Positions 39,991 through 49,815 of a stretch of DNA of 64,000 nt are shown here, one piece after another. The notes beneath the pieces were generated by a model. It made no database searches. It was given only the letters and a program-made list of their open reading frames with translations, and had not been told where the DNA came from. The translations under genes and the position numbers were made by a program. The stretch comes from Arthrobacter rhizophilus. Its GTDB lineage: Bacteria; Actinomycetota; Actinomycetes; Actinomycetales; Micrococcaceae. The first letter of the stretch is position 1; each line of letters begins with the position of its first letter. The stretch is from assembly GCF_026241105.1 (NCBI RefSeq), contig NZ_JAPFFT010000010.1:91442-155441 (forward strand), written 5' to 3'.

Positions 39991-42635
39991 CTCGCCTCCT
40001 TGGAGGCGCTATCCGGGCTGCCAGACGGCGGCACATGGCGGCGCTCCAAGAGCACCGATTGCGCTTCCAAGGGAGCTTGCGCCTCCTCATGCGGGAACGC
40101 GACCCCGGTCGACAACGGCAGCCGGATGACCATGGTCAAACCACCACCCGGAGTCTCCTCCGCGGTGAGTGTGCCTCCCATCGCTTCCGTGAATCCCTTG
40201 GCTACAGCGAGGCCAAGGCCAACCCCGGTGGTGGAAGGGACGTCGTTGAGCCGCTGGAATGGCTGGAACATCCTGACGACGCTTTCGGCGGGGACCCCCT
40301 GGCCGTGGTCGATGATGCGCAGTTCTCCGGACGGCCTCCCATCCAGGGCGGACGAGCTGAGTCCGCCCGCTGCACCCACCAGGACCGCATCCGAGTCCGG
40401 AGCGTACTTGATGGCGTTCTCCACGATGTTGGCGATGACGCGTTCCAGCATTCCGGAATCGGCGTCGACCTCCGGCATGTTTCCCGGCAGGTCGACGCGC
40501 ACCCTCCCCGGCGGTACGCCATGCAGGGCGGCCGGAATCACTTCGTACCAGCGCACCGGGCGGATGAGCGCGTTCACCGAGTCCGAGGTAATGCGGGACA
40601 TGTCCAGCAGGTTCCCCACCAGGACGTCGAGCCTGTCCGAGCATTCCTCGATGGTTGCCAACAGTTCCTGCTCCTCCTCGGGCGTGTAGTGGACGTTGCT
40701 TTGCCGCAAGCCGCCCACGGCCAATTTGATCCCCGCCAGCGGAGTCCGGAGGTCATGGGAGACGGCCCGCAGGATGGAGGTGCGCATGGTGTTGCTCTCG
40801 GCCAAGCGCATGACTTCACGGCGACTGGCCGCCAATTGCCGCCGCTCCAGCTGGGCCGATAGGTGCGCGCCGAAGGCGCTCAGCAACCGGCGGTCGCTGG
40901 CAGGCAGAATGCGGCCGGACAGGACCAGCCGGGTTCCCGCGTCGACCTGTTCGGTGTTGTCGGCGCCGTCGGGAGGAAGGGGCGCGGCCTCTCCGGCTTT
41001 GGCGACGAGGCGCCAGCCGCCGGTAGCTGCGCCCGCGGAACCCGCGCCTGTTGCCCTGAAGAGTGCCGCCCCGCGCATCTGGAACACGTCCAGCGCCTGC
41101 TTCAAGAGTCCTTCGACGGTGTCCTCTGCGCTCGACGCCCCACGCGTGAGGTCGCCCAGGGTGGTGGCCTCGGCCCTGGCCCGGGCGGCCTCCTTGGAAC
41201 GCCGGGCCGAGACGTCCACCACGGCGGCCACGGCGGCTGAAACACCCACGAAGACCAACAAGGCAAGGATGTTCTCGGGGTCGCTGATGGTCAGGGTGCC
41301 CACGGGGGGTATGGAGAAGTAATTCACCAGCAGGCTGCTCCAGAGGGCACCGAGCAGGGCGGGCCATAACCCGCCCACCAGGGCCACGGCCACAGAGCCC
41401 GTCAGCTGGAGAAGCACGGCAGTCGCGATGTTGTGTGAGGGACTCGCGGCGAGGAGGAGCTGCACAACAACCGGCAGGACCACGGCCAGCGCAAAACCGA
41501 TGGTCACCCTTGTCCGGCCGAGGTCCCGCTGCCGCGGACGGTCAACGCCACGGCCACCCAGGGGATGCGACACCATGTGCACATCGATGTCCCCGGAGTC
41601 ACGCACCACCCGGTTGCCGATCCCCCGGCCAGTCAGCCTGCCAACGAGGGACCGACGCCGGGAAATCCCGACGACGATCTGCGTCGCGTTAACGCTGCGG
41701 GCGAAGTCAAGCAAAGCCTTCGCAGGATCCTCCCCGGCCACCGTGTGGTAGCTCCCGCCGAGATCCCGGACCAATAGCCGCTGGGCCTCCAGCGCCTGCG
41801 GCGATTCCGAGGCCACCCCATCGGCGGCGCGGACGTGCACGGCGAGCAAGTCTCCGCCGTTGACGCGCTTGAGAATGCGGGCGGCCCGGCGGATGAGGAC
41901 TTCCCCTTCAGGCCCGCCCGTAAGTCCAATGACAATCCGCTCGCGGGCCGGCCAGCTCGCCTCGATCCCCTGCTCCGAACGGTACTTCGCGAGCCCTTCG
42001 TCCACGCGGTCGGCCAACCAGAGAAGGGCGAGTTCCCGCAGCGCGGTCAGGTTGCCGAGTCGGAAATAGTTTGACAATGCGGCATCGATCTTGTCCGCCG
42101 AATAGATCTTGCCGTCTCCCAACCGCTGCCGCAGCAGCTCTGGTGAGATGTCCACAAGGTGGATCTGATCGGCGCGCCGGACGACGTCGTCGGGCACCGT
42201 CTCCGACTGCCGCACATCGGTGATGGCGCTCACGACGTCGCCCAAGGAGGCCAAATGCTGGACGTTGACGGTGGAAAGGACGTTAATGCCGGCGTCGAGC
42301 AGTTCCTCGACGTCCTGCCAGCGCTTGTGGTTCCGGCTTCCGGGGATGTTCGAGTGTGCGTATTCATCGACGACGGCGATCCGGGGCTTGCGTGCCAGGA
42401 CCGCGTCGACGTCCATCTCTTCGAAGGTGGTGTCCCGGTACGCGATGGTGTGCGGCGGGATGACTTCCAATCCGTCCATCAAGGCCCGGGTGTCGCTGCG
42501 CCCATGGTCCATGGCGAGGGCCACCGCCACGTCCTCGCCACGTCCGCTCAGCCGGTGGGCCTCTTCGAGCATGGCGTAGGTCTTCCCGACCCCCGGGGCT
42601 GCCCCGAGGAAAATGCGCAGCGTTGCCCGTGCCAT
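39987..42635 (-). CDS. kdpD: KdpD potassium-sensing histidine kinase
   Basis: 882 residues, near the E. coli length of 894. N-terminal KdpD domain with Walker A-like FLGAAPGVGKTYAML and VVDEYAHSNIPGSRNHKRWQDVEELL; a Usp-like domain (RIVIGLTGGPEGEVLIRRAARI); four clustered membrane helices around residues 390-470; a GAF-like region; then the H-box AVSHDLRTPLAGIK and an ATPase domain with NIVENAIKYAPDSD and GVGLGLAVAKGF. It senses low potassium and turgor and signals to KdpE. Confidence 0.96.
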   Translation of the reverse strand: MARATLRIFLGAAPGVGKTYAMLEEAHRLSGRGEDVAVALAMDHGRSDTRALMDGLEVIPPHTIAYRDTTFEEMDVDAVLARKPRIAVVDEYAHSNIPGSRNHKRWQDVEELLDAGINVLSTVNVQHLASLGDVVSAITDVRQSETVPDDVVRRADQIHLVDISPELLRQRLGDGKIYSADKIDAALSNYFRLGNLTALRELALLWLADRVDEGLAKYRSEQGIEASWPARERIVIGLTGGPEGEVLIRRAARILKRVNGGDLLAVHVRAADGVASESPQALEAQRLLVRDLGGSYHTVAGEDPAKALLDFARSVNATQIVVGISRRRSLVGRLTGRGIGNRVVRDSGDIDVHMVSHPLGGRGVDRPRQRDLGRTRVTIGFALAVVLPVVVQLLLAASPSHNIATAVLLQLTGSVAVALVGGLWPALLGALWSSLLVNYFSIPPVGTLTISDPENILALLVFVGVSAAVAAVVDVSARRSKEAARARAEATTLGDLTRGASSAEDTVEGLLKQALDVFQMRGAALFRATGAGSAGAATGGWRLVAKAGEAAPLPPDGADNTEQVDAGTRLVLSGRILPASDRRLLSAFGAHLSAQLERRQLAASRREVMRLAESNTMRTSILRAVSHDLRTPLAGIKLAVGGLRQSNVHYTPEEEQELLATIEECSDRLDVLVGNLLDMSRITSDSVNALIRPVRWYEVIPAALHGVPPGRVRVDLPGNMPEVDADSGMLERVIANIVENAIKYAPDSDAVLVGAAGGLSSSALDGRPSGELRIIDHGQGVPAESVVRMFQPFQRLNDVPSTTGVGLGLAVAKGFTEAMGGTLTAEETPGGGLTMVIRLPLSTGVAFPHEEAQAPLEAQSVLLERRHVPPSGSPDSASKEAR

Positions 42636-42692
42636 GTGGTCATTCTTTCACTTGTTGAACGAGGCGGTACGGCCGGGCGAGGCCTGGCACCC

Positions 42693-43304
42693 TCACTTGG
42701 CCGGCGCCGCTGCGGCCACGTCCAGGTTCAGTTCCGCGACATTGACCGACGGCTGCCCCAGGAAGGCCTCAAGTCCCGTGACCGTGCGCCGGTCCACCAT
42801 TGCCTGCACTGTCTCGGGACTCAGCCCGTGCGCCTTTGCCACCCTTGTCACCTGGAGGCGGGCGTAGGCCACCGAGATCTGCGGGTCCAGGCCGGAACCG
42901 CTGGCCGTCACGGCGTCGGCGGGGACGTCTGACTCCTTGACCCCCTCGGCGGCGGCGATAGCAGCGCGATTGGCCTTGACGGCGTCGAGCAGTTTGGGAT
43001 CGTTGGGTCCCAGGTTGCTGGCAGTGGACGCCCCCGGGTCCCACTTGGCCGCCGAGGGGCGGGCATGGAACCACAGCGGGTTCTGGGTGCCGGCCTCATC
43101 GGCTACGACCTGAGCGATCAGCGCCGAGGCGGCCGGACGGCCGGCCGAGTCTTTCACGATGGAGCCGTTGGCCTGGAAGGGCGCAACAGCCTGGCCGATT
43201 CCGAAAATCGCCAGCGGGTAGATCAATCCGAGGACAACGGTGGCGAGGAGCAGGAACCGCAGGGCCGTTCCCGCTTGCCGAAGATAGCCGGAAAAGATGT
43301 TCAT
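42693..43304 (-). CDS. kdpC: Potassium-transporting ATPase subunit C
   Basis: 203 residues: one N-terminal membrane helix (FLLLATVVLGLIYPLAIFGIGQ) and an extracytoplasmic domain with GRPAASALIAQ, LWFHARPSAAKWDPGASTASNLGPNDP and the C-terminal helix VTRVAKAHGLSPETVQAMVDR. It stabilises the KdpFABC complex. GGAG precedes ATG 43304, 8 bp after kdpB; kdpD begins 57 bp downstream. Confidence 0.95.
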   Translation of the reverse strand: MNIFSGYLRQAGTALRFLLLATVVLGLIYPLAIFGIGQAVAPFQANGSIVKDSAGRPAASALIAQVVADEAGTQNPLWFHARPSAAKWDPGASTASNLGPNDPKLLDAVKANRAAIAAAEGVKESDVPADAVTASGSGLDPQISVAYARLQVTRVAKAHGLSPETVQAMVDRRTVTGLEAFLGQPSVNVAELNLDVAAAAPAK

Positions 43305-43312
43305 GGTGGCTC

Positions 43313-45451
43313 CTAGCTGATGCCGGGGATGAGGGAAATAAGAAGGTCGATGAGCTTGATCCCGATGAAAGGTGCCACAAGGCCGCCGAAGCCATAGATC
43401 GCGAGGTTCCTGGCCAAGGCTTGCGTCGCCGAGACTGCGCGGTATTTGACGCCGCGCAAGGCAAGCGGAACCAGGGCGATGATGATCAGGGCGTTGAAGA
43501 TCACCGCGGACAGGATGGCCGACGACGGCGAGGCCAGGCCCATGATGTTCAAGAGGCCGAGCCCCGGAAACGCCGCCGTGAACAGTGCTGGAACGATCGC
43601 GAAGTACTTTGCGACGTCGTTCGCGACCGAGAAGGTGGTCAGGGCGCCACGCGTGATGAGCAACTGTTTGCCGATCCCCACGATGTTGATGAGCTTGGTG
43701 GGATCGGAATCCAAATCCACCATGTTCGCGGCTTCCTTGGCGGCAGGGGTTCCTGAGTTCATGGCGACGCCGACATCCGCCGCGGCCAGTGCGGGGGCAT
43801 CGTTGGTGCCGTCGCCCGTCATCGCCACCAAGCGGCCTTGCGATTGCTCCTCCTTAATGACGGCCAGCTTGTCTTCAGGAGTGGCCTCGGCGACGAAATC
43901 GTCAACGCCGGACTCCGCCGCGATTGCTTTGGCCGTAATCGGGTTGTCCCCCGTGATCATCACCGTCCGGATCCCCATCTTCCGGAGTTCAGCGAAGCGG
44001 GCGTGCATTCCCGGCTTGACCACATCGGCAAGGTGGATAGTGCCCAGAACCCGGGCTCCGCCGTCGTGCCCGACGCCGGCCACCAACAGTGGGGTGCCGC
44101 CCTGGGCCGAGATCTCCCGCACCTTGCTGTCCACCTCGGCGGGTGTCTGACCGCCGGCGTCGGCAACGAACTTCGCGACGGCGGTTGCGGCGCCCTTGCG
44201 GATCTTCCGTCCGTCGAGGTCCAGGCCGCTCATGCGCGTGCTTGCGCTGAACTCGACAACCGCGAAGTCTTCCGAACCCTTGAGGAGCGCAGCGAGGTCC
44301 GGGCCGCTGACACCCTTTGCTGTTGCAAGCTCCACGATCGAGCGTCCTTCGGGCGTCTCATCGGCCAGGCTGGAGAGCCGGGCCGCTTCGATGAGTTCGG
44401 TCCGCTCGACGTCGTGGGCGGGGAAGAAATTGACCGCGCGCCGGTTGCCGTAGGTGATGGTGCCGGTCTTGTCGAGCAGGAGCGTGGTGATGTCTCCAGC
44501 GGTCTCCACGGCGCGGCCGGAGGTGGCCAACACGTTGTGCTGCACCAGGCGGTCCATGCCGGCGATGCCGATGGCCGGCACCAACGCCCCGATGGTGGTG
44601 GGGATCAGGCAAACCAAGAGCGCCACCAGGACGATCGGCGACGGCGTTGCGCCCGTGAGGGACGCGAACGGTGCCAAGCTCATGGTGACCGCCAGGAACA
44701 CGATGGTCAGGGAGACCAGGAGGACGTGGAGGGCAATTTCGTTGGGCGTCTTCTGCCTGACTGCGCCTTCCACGAGCTTGATCATCCGGTCGATGAACGT
44801 CTCGCCGGCTTCCGCCGTGATGCGGATGGCGATCCGGTCGGAGAGGACCTTGGTGCCGCCCGTCACCGAAGAACGGTCGCCGCCCGATTCACGAATCACG
44901 GGCGCCGACTCACCAGTGATGGTGGACTCGTCCACGCTGGCCAGGCCTTCGACGATTTCGCCATCGGAAGGGATGACGTCCCCGGCTTCGCAGATGACGA
45001 CGTCGTTCTTCCGCAGTTCCGTGCCCGGCACCTCCCTGAGGGTGCCATCCTCCAGACGAAGCCGCGCAACAACGCCTTTCCTGCTGGCCCGAAGGCTGTC
45101 CGCTTGGGCCTTGCCGCGGCCCTCCGCGATGGCTTCGGACAAGGTCCCGAAGAGCACGGTCAGCCAAAGCCAGGCGGTCACCGCGATTCCGAACACGGCC
45201 GGTTTGAGGATGCAGATGGCAGTGCAGAGGGCCGCACCAACCAGCACTGTGAACATCACCGGAGAGTGGATCATCTGGCGTGGCCCCAGTTTCCGTACCG
45301 CAACCGGCAGCGCGGAACGGATGCTGGCGAGGTCCAGTTTGGCTGGCGCCTTGGTGTGATGCTTGTGCTCCCCCGGAGTGCCCAGGGGATTGCCGTCTGC
45401 GTAGGTCTGGGCGGCCGTGTCCTTGGCGAATGCCGTGCTGGACTTGGTCAT
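43313..45451 (-). CDS. kdpB: Potassium-transporting P-type ATPase subunit B
   Basis: 712 residues from ATG 45451, which overlaps the kdpA stop (ATGA). The phosphorylated Asp is Asp327 ([13 protein letters not shown]); the A-domain TITGES places the equivalent of the inhibitory E. coli Ser162 at Ser182; [18 protein letters not shown] is the hinge. It hydrolyses ATP to drive K+ uptake through KdpA. A ~45-residue N-terminal extension, Lys/His-rich, is longer than in E. coli. Confidence 0.96.
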   Translation of the reverse strand: MTKSSTAFAKDTAAQTYADGNPLGTPGEHKHHTKAPAKLDLASIRSALPVAVRKLGPRQMIHSPVMFTVLVGAALCTAICILKPAVFGIAVTAWLWLTVLFGTLSEAIAEGRGKAQADSLRASRKGVVARLRLEDGTLREVPGTELRKNDVVICEAGDVIPSDGEIVEGLASVDESTITGESAPVIRESGGDRSSVTGGTKVLSDRIAIRITAEAGETFIDRMIKLVEGAVRQKTPNEIALHVLLVSLTIVFLAVTMSLAPFASLTGATPSPIVLVALLVCLIPTTIGALVPAIGIAGMDRLVQHNVLATSGRAVETAGDITTLLLDKTGTITYGNRRAVNFFPAHDVERTELIEAARLSSLADETPEGRSIVELATAKGVSGPDLAALLKGSEDFAVVEFSASTRMSGLDLDGRKIRKGAATAVAKFVADAGGQTPAEVDSKVREISAQGGTPLLVAGVGHDGGARVLGTIHLADVVKPGMHARFAELRKMGIRTVMITGDNPITAKAIAAESGVDDFVAEATPEDKLAVIKEEQSQGRLVAMTGDGTNDAPALAAADVGVAMNSGTPAAKEAANMVDLDSDPTKLINIVGIGKQLLITRGALTTFSVANDVAKYFAIVPALFTAAFPGLGLLNIMGLASPSSAILSAVIFNALIIIALVPLALRGVKYRAVSATQALARNLAIYGFGGLVAPFIGIKLIDLLISLIPGIS

Positions 45452-47115
45452 TTGAGGAGTCCTTCTGCGAGGGGGCCCAAGGAAAGGGCCGGGAAGTAGC
45501 TCAAGGCGGTCATGATGACTGTGACGCCGAGCAAGAGCGAACCAAAGAGCCAACCGTGGGTCGGGACCGTGCCGGACGACGCCGGGATCTTGGGTTGTTT
45601 TGCAAGGGAACCGGCCAAGGCCAGCACCAACACGATGGGCAGGAAACGGCCCAGAAGCATGGCGAGTCCCATCATCGTGGACAGATACGGTCCGGAGCTG
45701 GTAATTCCACCGAAGGCCGAGCCGTTGTTGTTGGCGCCGGACGTGAAGGCATAGAGCACTTCGCTGAATTGGTGGGGTCCGGAGGCTGGTGCGTTGGCCA
45801 TGGCGTCCGGCAGCAGGACCGTGACCCCGGCGAGCGCCAACACCACCACGGGCGTCACCAGGATGTACATTGCTGTGAGCTTCATTTCCCGGGGGCCGAT
45901 CTTCTTGCCCAGGAATTCCGGAGTCCGGCCAACCATGAGCCCGGCAATGAACACGGAGACAATCGCGAGGATGAGCAGGCCGTAGAGCCCTGAACCCGTG
46001 CCGCCGGGAGCCACCTCACCGAGCATCATGTTCACTATGGCGACTCCACCGGCCAGGGGCGGCAGGGAATCGTGGGCAACGTTGATGGCTCCCGTGGACG
46101 TCAAGGTGGTGGCCGTGGCAAAGATTGAGCTTTGGGCGGCGCCGAGTCGCTGCTCGAAGCCTTCCCCCAAACCTCCGGCAGCCGCCGTCGCGGTTCCTTG
46201 CGCGGAGGCGACGGCCCAGCCCATCAGGGCAGTGGAACTCAGCCAGAGCGTGCCCATGACACCGACTACCGTGTACCCCTGCCGCTGGTCCCCCACCATG
46301 CGGCCATAGGCATAAGGCAGGGCAGACGGGATGAGCAGGATCAGAAAGACTTGGAACAGGCTGATGAAGACGTTCGGGTTCTCGAACGGATGGGCCGAAT
46401 TCGCATTGAAGTAGCCGCCGCCGTTCGTGCCTAGGATCTTGATTGCCTCCTGGGAGGCTACCGGCCCACCGGGGATGGTCTGGGTGACACCGGTCGCTTG
46501 GTTGACGACGTCGGTTGACCAGAAATTCTGGACGACGCCGCCAATCACCATCACAATAGCCGCGAGCGCAGCCATCGGGAGCAGTATGCGGAACGAGGTG
46601 CGGGCCACGTCCACCCAGAAGTTCCCCAGCCTGTCCGTCCGGGTTCGCACGATGCCGCGGATCAGCGCGACCACCACCACAATTCCGACGGCGGCCGACA
46701 GGAAGTTCTGCACGGCCAGGAGGCACATCTGCACGAAGATGCCCATGGTGGACTCAGGGACGTACGTCTGCCAGTTGGTGTTGGTGGCGAAGGAGATGGC
46801 CGTGTTCATGGCCGTCCAAGGGTCCACGCCAGGCAGGGAATTGTTTCCGGGCAGGACGCCTTGGAGCCGCTGGAGCAGGAACACCACCAGGATGGACACT
46901 GCAGAGAAGACCATGACACTGCGCAGGTAGATCGACCAGCTCTGCTCGGAGTCCGGGTCAACGCCGGACACCCGGTAGAACAACCGCTCCACGCGGGTTG
47001 ACCTTTTCCCTTCAAAAACGCGGGCGAGATAAACGCCCAGCGGTTTGTGCACCAAGATGAGCAGCAAAAGCAGAACGGCCACCTGGGTGACGAAGGAGGC
47101 AACATTGAAAACCAT
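45448..47115 (-). CDS. kdpA: Potassium-transporting ATPase subunit A
   Basis: 555 residues, ten or so membrane helices, the channel-like K+-binding subunit of KdpFABC. Recognisable segments: [32 protein letters not shown] and [13 protein letters not shown], which contain the filter glycines of the SKT superfamily. It starts 6 bp after kdpF and is coupled to kdpB by a four-base overlap. Confidence 0.96.
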   Translation of the reverse strand: MVFNVASFVTQVAVLLLLLILVHKPLGVYLARVFEGKRSTRVERLFYRVSGVDPDSEQSWSIYLRSVMVFSAVSILVVFLLQRLQGVLPGNNSLPGVDPWTAMNTAISFATNTNWQTYVPESTMGIFVQMCLLAVQNFLSAAVGIVVVVALIRGIVRTRTDRLGNFWVDVARTSFRILLPMAALAAIVMVIGGVVQNFWSTDVVNQATGVTQTIPGGPVASQEAIKILGTNGGGYFNANSAHPFENPNVFISLFQVFLILLIPSALPYAYGRMVGDQRQGYTVVGVMGTLWLSSTALMGWAVASAQGTATAAAGGLGEGFEQRLGAAQSSIFATATTLTSTGAINVAHDSLPPLAGGVAIVNMMLGEVAPGGTGSGLYGLLILAIVSVFIAGLMVGRTPEFLGKKIGPREMKLTAMYILVTPVVVLALAGVTVLLPDAMANAPASGPHQFSEVLYAFTSGANNNGSAFGGITSSGPYLSTMMGLAMLLGRFLPIVLVLALAGSLAKQPKIPASSGTVPTHGWLFGSLLLGVTVIMTALSYFPALSLGPLAEGLLK

Positions 47116-47121
47116 CCGGAA

Positions 47122-47220
47122 TCACCACTTTTCCGGGTGGATCAAAACGGCCAACAAGTAGCCGAACAGACACAGGCCCGCAATGAACAGGACCAACCAC
47201 ATCACGGCGTCCGCGTTCAT
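47122..47220 (-). CDS. kdpF: Potassium-transporting ATPase subunit F
   Basis: A 32-residue single-span membrane peptide from ATG 47220: MNADAVMWLVLFIAG at the start and HPEKW at the end, matching KdpF in size, place and C-terminal (L)xxPE(K/R)F-type ending. It stabilises the Kdp complex in the membrane. Its ATG overlaps the stop of the upstream 37-residue ORF. kdpA follows after 6 bp. Confidence 0.9.
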   Translation of the reverse strand: MNADAVMWLVLFIAGLCLFGYLLAVLIHPEKW

Positions 47221-47330
47221 TGCCCGTTCACCGGCCCGTCGCCGTCGACAATTTTCCCCAAAAGGTGGGCAATCCACATCACGATCCCCATGGACACCAC
47301 GAAGATCCCCACAACAGCCACGTCGGCCAC
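47217..47330 (-). CDS. Small membrane protein ORF (37 aa) heading the kdp operon
   Basis: Minus-strand GTG at 47330 with AAGGA eight bases upstream opens a 37-codon frame: MADVAVVGIFVVSMGIVMWI, then AHLLGKIVDGDG, ending in TGA that overlaps the kdpF ATG (ATGA). One membrane span with an amphipathic tail. Good ribosome site, overlap coupling and hydrophobic content argue that it is real. I do not know a named homologue; it could be a second KdpF-like stabiliser or a small regulator of the pump. Confidence 0.72.
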   Translation of the reverse strand: MADVAVVGIFVVSMGIVMWIAHLLGKIVDGDGPVNGQ

Positions 47331-47350
47331 TGGAACGTCCTTTCATCCGC

Positions 47351-47366
47351 GCCCCGTTTGCGGGGC
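47351..47366 (-). promoter_or_regulatory. Short hairpin in the kdp leader
   Basis: GCCCCG and CGGGGC flank four bases, 21 bp before the first kdp-operon start codon; it could affect translation initiation or mRNA stability. Confidence 0.35.
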
Positions 47367-47405
47367 TGATGCCAGTCAACTCCTTGGCAGGCGGCGAAAA
47401 GGCGG

Positions 47406-47456
47406 TCCTGACGAGTTCTTAATACGCCTGGCCTGAATCTTGATGGCCTCTTAACA
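47406..47456 (+). promoter_or_regulatory. Two KdpE-box candidates (A and B)
   Basis: Copy A (47406-47424) and copy B (47438-47456) share TCYTGAYG-N3-YCTTAAYR. Each box is itself a direct repeat, CTTGATG then CTTAACA 11 bp apart in copy B, the geometry bound by OmpR/PhoB-type dimers such as KdpE. The boxes start 32 bp apart, three helical turns, on the kdp side of the divergent region. Confidence 0.65.
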
Positions 47457-47484
47457 GGTACAGCGTGGACTCCGGGGGAATGGC

Positions 47485-47504
47485 CGTTAAGGATTCATCA
47501 AGAT
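47485..47504 (-). promoter_or_regulatory. Third KdpE-box candidate (C), inverted
   Basis: On the minus strand this reads ATCTTGATGAATCCTTAACG, matching copy B at 15 of 20 positions. It faces the APC permease gene, about 35 bp upstream of a TATCTT -10-like hexamer at 47540. Confidence 0.65.
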
Positions 47505-47587
47505 CCCCTTCAACCAGCAAATAGACCTGCAATCGGTGCTATCTTCATCAATGATCGCGGTGCTGCGCGTCGCGCGGAAAGGACACC

Positions 47588-49564
47588 ATGACTACCTTGA
47601 GCAGGCCGCCAGCTGATCCTTCGGCACCAAGGCCCGGGGGCATGGCCTCCTTGCGGACATGGCTGCTGTTCGGACTGCAGGACTCCAAAGGATCGCACCA
47701 GGGCCCCGGCGCGGTGGGCGATGCTCACCTGAAAAAGCACTCGTGGTGGCAGGTCATGTGCCTCACCGGCGTCGACTATTTCTCCAGCCTGGGTTACGCC
47801 CCGGCGATTGCGGTACTGGCCGCGGGGGTGATTTCCCCGATCGCCACCTTTGTCCTGGTTGGCCTCACTTTGCTTGGCGCCCTTCCCGTCTACCACCGGG
47901 TTGCGGGCGAAAGCCCACGCGGTGAGGGATCAATCGCCATGTTGGAGCGCCTCATGCCGCGATGGACCGGCAAATTCTTCGTCCTGGTGCTGCTGGGCTT
48001 CGCCGCGACCGACTTCATGATCACCATGACCCTATCCGCAGCAGATGCCACTGCCCACCTGATCCAGAACCCGATTGCGCCCGGCTGGTTGCAAGGCCAA
48101 AATGTCGCGGTCACGCTGTTCCTGTTAGCACTACTCGCCGCCGTATTCCTGCGAGGATTCAAGGAAGCGATCGGGGTCGCCGTTGCCCTCGTCGTCCTTT
48201 ATCTGAGCTTGAACGTCGTGCTCGTGGTGGTCACAATGGCTGAAGTCGTTGCCCACCCCGCAGCCGTCACTGACTGGTGGACGGCGCTGTCCACCTCCCA
48301 TGGAAACCCGCTGATGGTGGTCGGCATTGCCTTGGTGGTTTTCCCCAAACTGGCGCTAGGCATGTCCGGCTTCGAGACCGGCGTCGCTGTCATGCCGCAG
48401 ATCAAAGGGGCCCCCGGCGACACCGAAGACAATCCCGTTGCCCGCATCAAGGGCGCCCGGAGACTGCTCACCTCAGCCGCGGTGATCATGAGTTCATTCC
48501 TGCTTGCCACCAGCTTCATCACGGTGGTGCTGATCCCGGAGCAGGAATTCCAGCCCGGCGGCCAGGCCGACGGCCGCGCGCTGGCATTCTTGGCGCACCA
48601 ATATCTCGGGGTGGGGTTCGGCACCGTCTACGACCTGAGCACCATCGCCATCCTCTGGTTCGCCGGGGCCTCGGCCATGGCCGGGCTGCTGAACCTGGTG
48701 CCCCGATACCTCCCCCGCTACGGCATGGCTCCCGAGTGGGCCAAAGCAGTGCGTCCGCTGGTCTTGGTGTTCACCCTCATCGGGTTCCTGATCACTTACC
48801 TGTTCAACGCCGACGTCGATGCCCAGGGTGGCGCGTACGCGACCGGTGTGTTGGTCCTGATGACCTCGGCAGCCGTGGCGGTGACGCTCTCCGCCCGCCG
48901 TTTAAGGCAGCGCAAGCGCACGGTCGGGTTCGGCGTCATCGCCGTGGTCTTCCTCTACACCACCGTCGCCAACATGTTCGAGCGTCCCGAAGGCATCCGG
49001 ATCGCCGCCATCTTCATCGTGGGGATCATCGTGATCTCCCTGCTTTCCCGGATCCGGCGCTCCTTTGAGCTGCACGCTACCCACGTCCATCTGGACCGCC
49101 AGGCTTTGGAATTCATGTCAACCAATCTGAGCGGCCCGATTGCCCTCATTGCCCATGAACCGCTCCGTCTCACTGCTGAGGCCTATCGGGAAAAGCTCTC
49201 CTCGGCCATCGAAGTCAGCCACATCCCGGTCGACTACCAAGCACTTTTCCTGGAAGTGATCGTGGACGATTCTTCTGACTTCGAAACCGCACTTGAAGTC
49301 CGTGGCGTCACCCGTCACGGGCACCAAATCCTAGAAGTCCACGGACCCGTGGTCCCCAACACCATCGCATCGGTGCTCCTGCACATCCGAGACGTGACGG
49401 GCCTCATGCCCCACATCTACTTCCGCTGGACCGAGGGCAACCCGGTCATCAATCTCCTGCGCTTCCTGTTCCTCGGCGAGGGTGAGATCGCCCCGGTAAC
49501 CCGCGAAGTCCTGCGCGAAGCCGAACCAGATGTCACCCGGCGCCCTTGGGTCCACGTAGGCTGA
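47588..49564 (+). CDS. APC-superfamily permease with C-terminal cytosolic domain, candidate potassium importer
   Basis: 658 residues; AAGGA lies five bases before ATG 47588. About twelve membrane helices ([61 protein letters not shown]) are followed from ~510 by a ~150-residue soluble domain. The layout resembles KimA-type K+ importers more than amino-acid carriers. It diverges from kdpFABCDE and shares its promoter region with three KdpE-box candidates. This supports a potassium role, but the substrate is inferred. Confidence 0.75.
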   Translation: MTTLSRPPADPSAPRPGGMASLRTWLLFGLQDSKGSHQGPGAVGDAHLKKHSWWQVMCLTGVDYFSSLGYAPAIAVLAAGVISPIATFVLVGLTLLGALPVYHRVAGESPRGEGSIAMLERLMPRWTGKFFVLVLLGFAATDFMITMTLSAADATAHLIQNPIAPGWLQGQNVAVTLFLLALLAAVFLRGFKEAIGVAVALVVLYLSLNVVLVVVTMAEVVAHPAAVTDWWTALSTSHGNPLMVVGIALVVFPKLALGMSGFETGVAVMPQIKGAPGDTEDNPVARIKGARRLLTSAAVIMSSFLLATSFITVVLIPEQEFQPGGQADGRALAFLAHQYLGVGFGTVYDLSTIAILWFAGASAMAGLLNLVPRYLPRYGMAPEWAKAVRPLVLVFTLIGFLITYLFNADVDAQGGAYATGVLVLMTSAAVAVTLSARRLRQRKRTVGFGVIAVVFLYTTVANMFERPEGIRIAAIFIVGIIVISLLSRIRRSFELHATHVHLDRQALEFMSTNLSGPIALIAHEPLRLTAEAYREKLSSAIEVSHIPVDYQALFLEVIVDDSSDFETALEVRGVTRHGHQILEVHGPVVPNTIASVLLHIRDVTGLMPHIYFRWTEGNPVINLLRFLFLGEGEIAPVTREVLREAEPDVTRRPWVHVG

Positions 49565-49815
49565 CCCGGCAACCACCTCCGGGACCATTACTCCGAGCAG
49601 AAGTGCTTCCTTATTGCTTTTAAAGCAACACATGTTTACTAATACGGCTACAAACTGTGTAACTTGCTATTTATCGACCACGCAGATTGTTTGAGTGCAC
49701 AACCAATACCGCTGTTATCAGACTTAAGATGGGAATCAATTGTGATTCAACGCACACAATTTTGGCCGAATGCACGCCCTCCGGCCGCCCCCCAATCTGA
49801 AAGACGGCGCTCTAC
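49565..49815. other. 251-bp AT-richer region before the amino-acid permease, two palindromes
   Basis: TTGCTTT-T-AAAGCAA (49614-49628) and GAATCA-ATTG-TGATTC (49733-49748) are perfect inverted repeats. The rest is unusually AT-rich for this window, as expected for a regulated promoter. No gene seen. The second palindrome lies 68 bp before the permease start. Confidence 0.55.

Noticed and set aside
43838..45499. 553-codon plus-strand open frame opposite kdpB
   Set aside because: Shadow of kdpB, typical of high-GC DNA, no recognisable domain.
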